Below, piece by piece: positions 53,780 to 64,000 of a DNA stretch of 64,000 nt. The stretch comes from Panopea generosa (Eukaryota > Mollusca > Bivalvia > Adapedonta > Hiatellidae): the NCBI GenBank assembly GCA_029582155.1, contig CM055901.1, positions 8,505,455 to 8,569,454 of the forward strand. The letters are read 5' to 3'. Position 1 is the stretch's first letter. The number at the start of each line of letters is the position of its first letter. A program made the position numbers and the translations under genes. The notes below the pieces were generated by a model that ran no database searches, was not told the DNA's origin, and saw nothing but the letters and a program-made list of their open reading frames with translations.

Positions 53780-54530
53780 GTTTGCGTACCTCTACCAAAG
53801 GAGCGATACAGGCCATGGCTGGACGTTTGTTTAGTTTGCGTACCCCTACCGGAAGAGCAATACAGGTATTGAAGGGACGTTTGTTTAGTTTGCGTATCCC
53901 TACCAAAGGAGCGATACAGGTCATGGCAGGGCGTTTGTTTAGTTTGTGTACCCCTACCGGAGGAGCAATACAGGTATTGGAAGGACGTTTGTTTAGTTTG
54001 CGTACCCCTATCAAAGGAACGATGCAGGCCTTTGCGGGACGTTTGTTTAGTTTGCGTAACCCTACCAAAGGAGCGATACAGGCCTTGGCGGGACGTTTGT
54101 TTAGTTTGCGTAACCCTACCAAAGGAGCGATACAGGCCTTGGCGGGACGTTTGATTAGTTTGCGTTCCCCTACCAAAGGAGCGATACAGGCCTTGGCGGG
54201 ACGTTTGTTTAGTTTGCGTACCCTACCAAAGGAGCGATACAGGCCTTGGCGGGACGTTTGTTTAGTTTGTGTACCCTACCAAAGGAGCGATACAGGCCTT
54301 GGCGGGACGTTTGTTTAGTTTGCGTACCCCTACTAGAGGTGCGATACAGGCCTTGTCGGGACGTTTATTAAATTTGCGTACCCCTACGTGAGGAGCGATA
54401 AAAGCCTTGGCGGGAGGTTTGTTTAGTTTGCGTACCCCTACCGGAGGAGCGATAAAAGCTTTGGTAGGAGGTTTGTTTAGTTTGCGTACCCCTACGTGAG
54501 GAGCGATACAGGCCTTTGTGGGACATTTTG
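53780..54530. repeat. 54-bp minisatellite, about 14 copies
   Basis: The unit is TTTGTTTAGTTTGCGTACCC, then CTACCAAAGGAGCGATACAG and GCCTTGGCGGGACG. The 18-codon period keeps one plus frame (RLFSLRTPTKGAIQALAG) and one minus frame (RKLNKRPAKACIAPLVG) open. One-base deletions near 54221 and 54275 shift the frame, so no long protein is maintained. GC content is higher than that of the surroundings. Confidence 0.95.
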
Positions 54531-55190
54531 TCTCTCACCGCTGAAAGTTATCAGTTACTTGTGATGATGGGATGTGCTTGAGCACCGATTAACATTTCAG
54601 GATCCCAGGAAACAGTGGTTATATTAACTGGTATGATAGCCCTCGTTGGCATAAAATGACATTAAACAGTAAATCAATAAGATGAGTAAATTTAATTTCA
54701 ACAGTGCTTTGTGTTCGTTTCAAATGTTGCTGGATATAAAATCTAGTAAAACACATCATTCATTGTTTATTGTCTGTGTTGTATAGTTACAAAAGTTGTA
54801 TAGGCGAATATGAACGCGCCTTAACGATTGTATTATACGAACTGTTATAGAGTACATATGAATAGTTTTAATAAGAATATTGATAAAATTAAATACAAGT
54901 TATGTTAAAAGGTAATTAAACATATAATTAGTTACTTCAAGACGCCTCATCGCAGTATCGTCGTGCACGAGTGTTCGTTGGTCCTGGGTTAACACAAATA
55001 TATAGCACGTGGCCTGTCTCGATATCAGCAACATATGCTGACAAAACATAGAACATAGTAAATTAATAAACATCTCTTCTTATAAAAGTATTGATTCCAT
55101 ATAAGCATATTCACATTAGCAGGTGTTTAATGAGTTAAGTTTAAAAAGATCTAAAATCCCAAAACGTTGTGTCAATGGTGAGAGATTGGT
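54531..55190. other. Intergenic, nothing recognised
   Basis: No supported gene or repeat. Confidence 0.4.
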
Positions 55191-55224
55191 GCATCGGAAA
55201 GTGGAAGTGATATTGAAACTGATG

Positions 55225-55735
55225 ACGAAAATGGTAACAACGATAGTGATAGAAATCAATAGTGATATTGATAGAATGTGACAGTAACAGTGATAGAATG
55301 TGACAGTGATAGTGGTAGAATGTGACAGTGATAGTGATAGAATGTGACAGTAATAGTGATAGAATGTGACAGTTAAGGTGAAAGCGGAATGTGACAGTTA
55401 TATTGATATTTAATAGAATGTGAAAGTAATAGTGATATTGATAGAATGTGACAGTGATATAATATGACAGTAATAGTGATAGAATGTGTCAATTATAGTG
55501 ATAAAATGTGACAGTTATAGAGAAAATGATAGAATGAGACACTTATAGTGATATAATGTGACAGTTATGTTGATATTAATAGAATGTGATAGTAATAATG
55601 ATAGAATGTGACAGTAATAGTGATAGAATGTGACAGTTATATTGATATTAATAGAATGTGACAGTAATAGTGATAGAATGTGACAGAAATAGTGATATTG
55701 ATAGAATGTGAGTTATATGATATAATGTGATAGTG
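55225..55735. repeat. ~19-bp minisatellite (AGTGATAGAATGTGACAGT)
   Basis: Roughly 25 imperfect units, with some insertions of ATTGATATTAATAG, running into the GATAGT/GATAAT block. Confidence 0.92.
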
Positions 55736-56150
55736 ATAGTGATAATGATAATAACAGTGATAGTGAAAATGATAAAAGCAGTGATAGTGATAATGATGAT
55801 AGCAATGATAGTGATAATAGTAGTGATAATGATAATAACAGTGATAATGATAATAGCAGTGATAGTGATAGTGTTAATAGTAGTGAAGTGATAGTTATAG
55901 AGACATTAACAATTCCAGTGACAATCGATATTACAATGATAGTTAATAGAAAGAAAGTGATTGTGACAATCACAATGAAAATGGCAAATTATAATGATAG
56001 AAATAATAAAAAGTGTAATTGTAATGATAACAGTAGTGTTATTGATAATAAAAGTGAAAGTAAGGTGACAGTGACAGCGACAGCAATAGAGATAGTGATA
56101 ACGATATTAATAGAAATAGTCAAAGTTATAATGATAAGAATAGAAATAAC
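55736..56150. repeat. GATAGT/GATAAT hexamer-like repeat, decaying
   Basis: GATAGT, GATAAT and GACAGT hexamers gradually lose regularity after about 55900. The 156-codon plus frame across it is low complexity and not credible as a gene. Confidence 0.85.
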
Positions 56151-57007
56151 AGAAAATACATTGAATCAATCTTCCTTGAGGACACCATCCAAATATAATA
56201 AAATCAAAGTGAAAAATATCATGAAAATTAATCAACAACAATACATTTCATTTCAAATTCGTAATGGAAGTGGTTGTATGAAAAACTCTGATTTTTCAAA
56301 TACTGCCACATATAAGACACTCAAAGATGAAAGAACCAAGGAATTGACACATAAGTAAAATATATTACTAATAGTTACCGTGTGTGAATCGTACGTAAAT
56401 CGCACCGTCTCAGTTTCTCCCGACTCCTGTGCAGTTATGCACTATATAAAACAATGAAATATATTATACAGACTTACGTCATTATGTATATCGAAAATAT
56501 TTATTAGAAAGGTGAATTGGGCGTCATTGAATAAAAATTTACGAAACAGTGTATCTTTCTTTAAAGAGGTTTTGTATAACGCACAGTTTGTTAAAAACTG
56601 TTTTAATAAAACTAGAAATAGATTATTTTCCAACCTGATCAAATACATTTGGTGTTTTTTATCAGTCTTCGAAATCCAAACTATTTATAAACAATATGCC
56701 CATCGCGTCACCCATCTCTATCAGGTCTCTTGCTTTGCTTTTGTCAAAGTGTGTTATATACAGAGTAGGTAGCTTTAAGTAAAACCAGTAGCTTAGTTTG
56801 GTGCCTTTATTACTTCCCTTTAGGCATATGATATTAATATAATATAACTAACACAGTGCATTGATTTCACACTCATTATTGTGGCTTTTACATTCACGGT
56901 TGAACTACGCCATAATAATTTTTTGTGCGTTTATAACCATAGATATGGGAAATATTGATTATACCTGCAGAATGCACGATAGATCACTGAATATATATGG
57001 AATAAGA

Positions 57008-57022
57008 TATATATATATATAT

Positions 57023-57053
<31 letters not shown>
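57008..57053. repeat. TA microsatellite
   Basis: Two TA runs split by TGTT. Confidence 0.92.
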
Positions 57054-57338
57054 ATGATTGGCGATGAGATATATAAAACTATTGAAAACTCTACATGTGT
57101 TCAAGTATGTATCTAAATACCCCCATTAAATTATTCTACCGGATCCAGCCTATCTAGGGCTAGGGGAAAAGGCGGTGACACAGTGTTGCTTTTAAAAATA
57201 TGCCCGTTTACATATACTTTAACATACTTTCGAATGATCTAATCCAACGTGTTTAGTTTTGAAATAAATGCACAAATTTGATTAAGTATGTAAATATGAA
57301 TGTATTTATAATTGTTTTTTTTTGTTTTTTTCAAATAT

Positions 57339-57520
57339 ATAGTCAAACCTGTCTTAAGCAGCCAGTCAAGGGTAGGAGCAAAAATGACCCTTTAAGACAG
57401 GTTGTTGTTAAATACAGGTTAATTTTGTCGGAATGCATATCAATTGGAAATAGCCAACGTGACTGCTTAAGGCGAGTGGCTGTTCAATAGAGGTGACCAC
57501 TTACACAGGTTTGACTGTGT
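57339..57520. mobile_element. MITE copy 3 (CAGTCAAACC family)
   Basis: TATAGTCAAACCTGTCTTAA at the left, ACACAGGTTTGACTGTG at the right, 182 bp. The interior matches the copy at 50018-50201 closely. Confidence 0.85.
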
Positions 57521-57681
57521 GAAAGAAATCGCGATGTCTTAATTTACTCAGAAGTGAGGGTACATTTTATATTTCAATAATCAGACGCTGAATGTAAGAT
57601 TTGATTTTGATTAATCAATTTTAACAAGTTTGATAAATAAAAGAAGGTCATTACATATACATTTTTACATGTACATATAAT

Positions 57682-57724
57682 ATTTGTCCATTTATGTCTT
57701 GGTTATTCACAAATAATTATCTCC
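57682..57724 (-). mobile_element. Isolated end of the GGAGATAA inverted-repeat family
   Basis: Minus strand GGAGATAATTATTTGTGAAT continues AACCAAGACATAAATGGACA, like the ends of the element at 23542-23938. The partner end was not found in this region. Confidence 0.55.
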
Positions 57725-57984
57725 ATATTTAATATTTAAACTATATATACTATTAACTTATATTTTAAAAACTAGTGTTGCATCACTAGTTCTATTACAC
57801 AAACTTTTAAAACAAGAATTTCATGAAATAGTATTGCAGATTAACAATTCCATATGAGTATATTATACGTTTATGCGTACTATATGCAAACATGAGTTAA
57901 ATCGATATATCAAACTCACCGTATGTCACCTCAAAACAAGATTTAGTTATCAAGTTTAATGTTACTATTTATAGCCGTTGTACC

Positions 57985-58310
57985 AGGAATACCGCAGAAT
58001 GGTTTAGTGGGAGAGCGTCTGCCTCGCATGCGGAAGTCATGAGTTCGATACCCGGCCGGATCATACCAAAGACTTGATAGATAGAAATACAAGTTTCCTC
58101 GCTTGGCGTTCAGCATTTAGAGTATAGTTCTAGGTCTGTCGGCGCGGTGTCAGTATTATGTGATTGGATGGGGAAGCATACATGTACCATGTGTCTGTGG
58201 CATGAAACTTCAGTGTGGCAGCTTAGACTACTGTCTCAAGCAGATAGACACTGTCGAGATATGACTGAACAATGGTTGAAAGCGACGTTGAACACCATAC
58301 AACAACAACA

Positions 58311-58388
<78 letters not shown>

Positions 58389-58390
58389 TA
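57985..58390 (+). mobile_element. tRNA-Ala-like SINE with CGA/CAA tail
   Basis: A tRNA-like head with GGTTTAGTGGGAGAGCGTCT (A-box), a foldable anticodon arm with loop CTCGCAT (CGC, alanine) and GAGTTCGATACCCGGCC (B-box). The body leads to AAAGCGACGTTGAACACC and a tail of CAA and CGA repeats (58306-58387). The acceptor stem does not pair, so it is a SINE head and not a working tRNA. Confidence 0.8.
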
Positions 58391-59720
58391 CCTGAAGAAG
58401 GAGGCAGACGACAGAACATATTACAACTGCTGAAGTGCCCATAATTGGTTGTCGTTTGTTACGTGTTGTTCTACTTTAAGTGGCTATCACTAGGATCAAA
58501 ACGTGGTGTAAGTTAACATATTTAACTGCGACAAGCAAAGATAAGATAACATTCTAACACATGTATATAGTAACAGTAGACTTATTTAAGATTGGTCAAG
58601 TAGATGGAATGCGATGGCGGATCGACTCTTAAAACCTGGTGCGCGTCCCTCCCCTCCCCCTAAAGGTCTCACTGACATGACGGTAGCAAGATTCTTACGC
58701 CTAAAAATTAAAACTGTTAAAAGCGGTTTGGCTTTTTTTTGTGTGTTAAAAATGCATAAAATGTCATATTTCTTTGTGCATATGGGAACATTGGAACATT
58801 TTCATGATTTCTGCAAAGTTTGGGTGACATTGGGAACTGTTTGATGATGCTATAACAGTTTAAAGATACGTAGTAATACACTGTAACAAATAGGCAGAAT
58901 TGTCAAATTGTCATTAAACCATCGAAATTGTGAAATAGCAACCTGATCAACCCCATGTTTTTTCTGCATAATTGGACCAACAGAGGACTATCTATGGGAA
59001 TAAGGCAACTTTAAAAACCATTGGTAATGTATCCAATGTTCCAGAAGTGCATGTCTCTATATGTGGAACAGTACAAAATTAATTGGTGTGTGAGACGTAA
59101 ACTCCGACATTGTATTAAATTCCACTATACTTCCCCTGAAAAAAAATGTGTGCCAGTTCAGATTTTGTGTTGCGCCAATAACCCCTACCTCCTCCCTCTT
59201 AACTGAAACCATGGATCCGCCCCTTATATCTGATAAAAGGGCCCATTAGAAGCACAGACCGGAATCAACGGACGAAAACAGTCGACTCGGACTTATTGAG
59301 TTTTTCACGTGTAGTAATGAAAATATGCAGCAACATCCTCCACGCCCCCTAGCAACACCACCACGCCTCCTAGCAACACCCTCCACGCCCCCTAGCAACA
59401 CCATTCACACCCCCATAGCGCCCGTGTAAGCGGTATTCTGTTTTCATTTTTAAACAGTACTAAATTACCTCCATAATTGGAACCAGAAATAACAGCATGT
59501 GTACAATTTCTTCAAACTGATCAAAGTATGTAACCACGAGTTATATGAACGGGGTATGACGCCATTATCACACTGGCATGTTCGGTCGTCGCGAACATTT
59601 CCGTGCTCACGAGATGAAATAAAAATACATTTGCTGAAACCACTACTAACACTTGTTCTCTACATTTGTAGACTTTACACATAATTTCTCAAAGTACATT
59701 AGTAAAAACTCTATTTAGAT
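58391..59720. other. Intergenic, probable unclassified repeat
   Basis: ACGGTAGCAAGATTCTTAC near 58680 recurs near 18246 in the Patched-domain gene region, so part is dispersed repeat. ATGGCGGATCG near 58613 and ATGGATCCGCC near 59210 could be inverted ends of a ~600-bp element. CACGCCCCCTAGCAACACC repeats three to four times at 59337-59410. Confidence 0.4.
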
Positions 59721-59724
59721 TTAT

Positions 59725-60820
59725 ACGCATGTACTTTATTTTGTTGTCACACGTATACGCATGTATTTTATGCTGTTTTCACATGTAAACGCATGTACTG
59801 TATGCTGTTTTCGCACGTATACACATGTACTTTATGCTGTTTTTACACATATACACATGTACTTTATGCTGTTTTCATAGGTATACACATGTACTTTGTT
59901 GGTTTTCACACGTACAAATGTACTTTATGCTGTTTACGCATTTTCTATATGCACACATGTACTTTTGCCCTTTATGCTGTTTTATACATATACTTGTACT
60001 TTATGCTGTTGTCACATGTACACGCATGTACTTCATGCTGTTTTTATACGTACACATGTATTTTATGCTGTTTTCACAAGTATACACATGTACTTTATAT
60101 TGTTTTTACACGTATACGCATGTACATTGTGCTGTTTACACATATACGCATGCACTTTATGCTGTTTTTCCATGTATACACATGTGATTGATGTTGTTTT
60201 TTCACATATACGCATGTACTTTATACTGTATAAACATATACGCATGTACTATATGTACACATTTACTTTATGTTGTTTCACACATACACGTACGTACTTT
60301 ATACTGTTTTTACTCATATAAACATGCACGTTATGCTGTTTAACACATATACACATGTACTGCATGCTATTTTTACACATATACACATGTATTTTATGCT
60401 GTTTTCACATATACTCATGCACTTTATGCTGTTCTCACATGTATATGCGTGCACTTCATGCTGTTTTTACATATATACACGTGTACTTTATGCTGTTTTA
60501 CACATATACGAATGCACTTCATGCTGTATTTACACGTATACGCATGCACTTTATGCAATTTACACATATACGCATGCATTTCATGCTGGTTTTACACGTA
60601 TACGCATGCACTTTATGCCATTTACACATAAATGCATGCACTTCATGCTGGTTTTACACGTACACATGTTCTATATACTGTACACACATATACGCTGTAC
60701 TTTATGTACACATGTACGTTATGCTGTTTTACACATATACGCATTTACTATATATACATTGGGACTTCATGCTGTTTTCACACATTGGCATACATTTCAT
60801 GTTGTTTTCACATATATACG
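59725..60820. repeat. 30-bp minisatellite, about 35 copies
   Basis: The unit is ACACATGTACTTTATGCTGT plus TTTCACATAT with variations. The 10-codon period leaves all three plus frames open in places (up to 202 codons). Not coding. It ends against the 3' tail of the LINE. Confidence 0.95.
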
Positions 60821-61054
60821 CATACAAATACAAATACAAATACAAATACATGACATTTATATAGCGCAAAAATTATAAAATATTCTATTGCGCTTCACAA
60901 TTACATAACACAGATTTAAAACATATACATTCAATATAATATATTAACAGGATTCTAGAACTTAGATTTAGACATGTATATATATATATATATATATATA
61001 TATCAATACTGTTTTATATTGATACAAGTAATTTTGTATTTAACCAGAGCACAC

Positions 61055-62400
61055 TCATTGTTCATTAAACTGACTATACAAATGTGTTTTCAGTTTTGAT
61101 CTAAAACTGGATTTAGATTGAATGTTTTTAAGATAACTTGGTAGATTATTCCACCATTTGGGACCAACAATTGCCATTGATCTGTCTGCTAGTTTTGTTC
61201 GCCGTCTAGGTATGTTAAAGTTAATGTCACCTTGTGATCGTAGTCTGTACGGTAGTCGAGTAGGTACAAACATTTCCTTCAGGTATACTGGAGCTGTACC
61301 ATTGATGACACGAAAAACCATTACTAAGACTTTGAACATGACTCTAGCTTTAACTGGAAGCCAGTGTAATTCTTTTAGTAGTTCCGCACTTGGTTGATCA
61401 TAGGAAGCATTCATGACAACTCTGGCGGCATGATTTTGGACTCGCTGTAGTTTGTTGATTTGATAGGCTGGAATTTCAGTAAATAAACCGTTGCAGAAGT
61501 CAATGTGGGAATGAACCAATACATGCACTAATGATTCAGTTGACTTTTGTGTTAGATGTTTACGTATAGCTCGAAGATTTCGTAACTGCACATGAGCTAT
61601 CCGACACTTTTTTTGGATGTGATGGTCAAAGTTGAGTGTATTGGTCATGATTACATCCAGGTCTCTGACATGATCGACACATTTTACGTCACACCCACCA
61701 ACGTTTACACTTGTGATGTTCAATTTCGCTAACTGTTGTCTGGATCCATATATAATCATTTCAGTTTTAGACTGATTCATTTTCAGTTTGAAGGTTGTCA
61801 TCCATTGAATGATTTCATTGAGGCAACTGTTAAGTTGTTGAAGAACAGTTGTCTCGTTTTGAGCATTTCTCGATTGATTTTTTAATGCAATCTTGTGATC
61901 ATCCGCATATCCATAGAGATCGGCTGGATATTTTTGCACAACTCGATTGAGAGCCGATATATACAGGGTGAAGATCACCGGTCCGGCACAAGAACCCTGC
62001 GGAACACCGAACCTCACTAGTTCAGTGTCAGATGCTGACTGTTCCACTAAGACTTTCATAGTTCTGTTCGTGAGATAAGATTCGATCCATTTCAACGGAG
62101 TGCTATGAATACCAAATTCATCTTGAAGGATTCGAGTCATTAGTGGGATATCGATGGTATCGAACGCTGCACTCAAGTCGATCATGACCACGGTTGTAAC
62201 TTGATTTTTATCTATGGTTTCTAAAAGATCGTTATACATTTTGACCATTGCCGTTTCAACCCCGTGGCATTTTCTATAGGCACTTTGATAAGCTGGGAGG
62301 AGATTGTTAGTTTCAATATGCTTATTGATTTGATTTAATGCAGCTTTTTCAAGAATTTTGGAGAGGAAATGTTAAATTTGATACCGGACGATAGTTTTGC
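61055..62400 (-). pseudogene. LINE ORF2 reverse transcriptase domain
   Basis: NYRPVSN lies just before a one-base insertion. The long 397-codon frame then has MIDLSAAFDTIDIPLM, FGVPQGSCAGPVIF and LYGYADDHKIAL (catalytic YADD), followed by ARVVMNAS, LHWLPVKARVMFKVL and the C-terminal RRTKLADRSMAIVGPKWWN block typical of CR1/L2/jockey-like elements. Confidence 0.92.
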
Positions 62401-62425
62401 AGTTCCAGTGGGAGACCTTTCTTCT

Positions 62426-63310
62426 TCAACAAAGGTTTAACCACGGCACTTTCCGCTCCTCAGGGAACACACCAGATAGCAGTGATCGATTTACAATTTC
62501 TGTCACAACGGGAGCAAGTTGTGAAAAATGCTCCTTTAATTTTGAAGTTGGAATCACACCAAGTTCACATGTTGTCGATTTTGATGCATATACAAGTTTC
62601 AAAATATCATTTTCGGAGAGTGGTTTGAACGCAGTAAATGGCATTGTGTTAACAGGTGGATTCGAGTAGGAAGAACCACAATTGCTGGGTGTTTCAATTG
62701 GTATATTGTCAAGATCATTTCTCAACTTGATTATTTTATCGGCAAAGTATCGTCGGAAGTCATTTGCCAAAGATACTGCACTTGTGTGTAATGGGAGCGG
62801 ATTGTCCTTCGACCTTCCCAGTAAGTCTGATGTTACAGCATATAGTTTCTTGATATTTCCTTCTGCTTCTCCAATCTTGGTCTTATAGTACTAATCCTTG
62901 GCCCTAGAAAGTTCAACACTATATATGTTTCTTACACCACTATAGACTTTCTTTGACAGGTCAGAGTTGTCATTCATAAAGATTTTCTCTATTGATCGTT
63001 TGTACTGTTTCAGCTGTTTTAGGTACCCCGAGTACCATGGAACGGTTGGTTTACAGGGAATAGTTCTTTCCTTCAGAGGGGCATGTTTCTGGACAATGTC
63101 TGACGTGATTCTTGTAAATTCAGACACATGATCATTGACATTGGACAAGTTCGCTACAATGTTGTTTAATTCTCCGAACTCTGTATGTAAGACGTCGCTG
63201 GATACCGATTTCCAATTGCGAAATTTGATTACTTTACTGACCAGAGGAGGACGACATTGTTCAACATTACAACTGACAAAGCAGTGGTCAGAGATGTAAT
63301 AGTCTGACAC
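62426..63310 (-). pseudogene. LINE ORF2 linker region in two broken frames
   Basis: The piece at 62891-63310 includes PWYSGYLKQLKQYKRSIEKI, and the piece at 62426-62770 includes LANDFRRYFADKIIKLR, FKPLSENDILKLV and ELGVIPTSKLKEH, the usual lead-in to the reverse transcriptase. An in-frame stop separates them. Confidence 0.8.
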
Positions 63311-63420
63311 AGGTTCTTAGACATTCACACGTTTGTCTTCTAACTTTGTGATAATCAGATCAAGAATGTTACCACCAGAGTGAGTTGAAGCATTGACATG
63401 TTGTACTAGTCCATAGGATT

Positions 63421-63987
63421 TCAAACACTGCTGGAATTGTTTGGTGTAGCAATCTTATTGTCCATGTGGATGTTATAGTCACCTAACAGCACCTGAGACT
63501 CAGATTTGGTTGTTATTTGTTCAAGAAACTCAGTGAATTCTGTCATGAACATAGCTAGAGTCACAGGATGTCTCTCCGAGTACGGTGGTCTATATGTTCC
63601 AAAGATGTAGAGAATGAACGATTGACTACTAACCTTCCATTCAGCATATTCAAAGGACTGAAAGGTTCTTGCTAGGCATTTTGACACTTTGAGATTGCTT
63701 CTGTATAATAGGGCAAGTCCTCCACCTTTACAGTCGGGTTTCGGGACATCATCAAAACAGTAACCATCCTGAGATAACTCTCCCCTGACAACGTCATCAC
63801 CATCCGGCTGTAGCCAAGTTTCAGTGATTACACAGAGGTCAATACCCTCCTCCAAGATGTGCTGGAGAAGGTCAGCAGATTTTCCTCGCACAGACCTTAT
63901 GTTTACAGTTGAAAGTTTCAATTGTTTCTTTCTGTGGGCATTTATTATGAATGTATGATCCAATTTAATTTGGATCAAATTAGTCAA
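63421..63987 (-). pseudogene. LINE ORF2 endonuclease domain (N-terminal part)
   Basis: The frame carries STVNIRSVRGKSADL, DLCVITETWLQPDGDD (TETW), FGTYRPPYS and VLLGDYNIHMDN (GDYN), the ordered catalytic blocks of AP-type LINE endonucleases. The frame then shifts. The YYISDHCF block (SDH) continues in the piece at 62891-63310. Confidence 0.88.
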
Positions 63988-64000
63988 GCGAGCGTCAGCA

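Larger units (their letters stand above)
60826..64000 (-). mobile_element. CR1/jockey-type LINE, disabled, cut by the window edge
   Basis: A non-LTR retrotransposon whose 3' end is a short (TATTTG)n tail at 60826-60850 after GCGCTATATAAATGTC. ORF2 ends at 61055. Minus-strand order: AP endonuclease, linker, reverse transcriptase, C-terminal region. Disruptions seen: a frameshift near 63430, an in-frame TAA at 63317-63319, an in-frame TAG near 62890, a one-base loss near 62440 and a one-base gain near 62370. The element therefore cannot make ORF2. The 5' part lies outside the window. Confidence 0.9.

Noticed and set aside
53751..54318. 178-codon plus and 141-codon minus repeat proteins
   Set aside because: Both come from the 54-bp array. 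Single-base deletions in later units break the frame without any sign of constraint.
55888..56358. 156-codon plus frame
   Set aside because: Runs from degenerate GATA-type repeats into AT-rich sequence. Composition is that of the repeat.
57994..58066. Functional tRNA-Ala gene
   Set aside because: A-box, anticodon arm and B-box are present but the acceptor stem does not pair, and the sequence continues into a SINE body and tail.
59793..60878. Overlapping 120-202-codon Cys/Tyr-rich frames
   Set aside because: All three plus frames of the 30-bp array are open at once.

Overview
The window is eukaryotic nuclear DNA from an animal, most likely a bivalve mollusc. It is AT-rich, has long introns with GT-AG splice sites, and is crowded with minisatellites, tRNA-derived SINEs of the kind common in molluscs, small terminal-inverted-repeat elements and dead LINEs. 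No prokaryotic gene organisation, CRISPR array or functional RNA gene is seen. The species assignment is an inference from repeat style; no reference was available.

Three protein-coding genes can be rebuilt. (1) A 20-exon Patched-domain (RND/sterol-sensing) membrane protein gene on the minus strand, from the start codon at 34634 to the stop at 5160, encodes 987 aa. All splice phases agree. It contains two tandem versions of exon 8 (19962-20082 and 19452-19572), both 121 nt and both in the same phase. They look like mutually exclusive exons that swap transmembrane helix 2, the first helix of the sterol-sensing domain. (2 and 3) Two head-to-head paralogues, A (46558-48411, minus) and B (49323-51207, plus), have four exons of identical size and encode 188-aa proteins starting MGNCLGKRSK, a probable N-myristoylation signal. 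They arose by an inverted duplication that included the upstream region.

Layout. 1-1480: 38-bp satellite and GGCA run. 1480-5159: intergenic DNA with one MITE. 5160-34634: the Patched-domain gene, whose introns hold SINEs, a 79-bp minisatellite grown from the 3' end of exon 18, a triplicated acceptor of exon 12, a 51-bp repeat beside exon 8b, a piggyBac-like MITE nested in a mariner-like element, and a pure 260-bp GTT tract. 34.8-39.5 kb: microsatellites, a LINE remnant, MITEs and a SINE. 39.7-42.7 kb: a large 42-bp minisatellite. 42.7-46.5 kb: intergenic DNA with a fold-back element and nested repeats. 46.5-51.2 kb: the A/B gene pair. 51.3-60.8 kb: LINE relics, a 54-bp minisatellite, GATA-like repeats, a MITE, a SINE and a 30-bp minisatellite. 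60.8-64 kb: a CR1/jockey-type LINE on the minus strand with several disabling mutations, cut by the window edge.

Many long open frames in this window are artefacts of tandem repeats whose period is a multiple of three, and are not annotated as genes. The most unusual point is that three independent tandem duplications in one gene sit flush against splice sites, alongside the duplicated exon 8.
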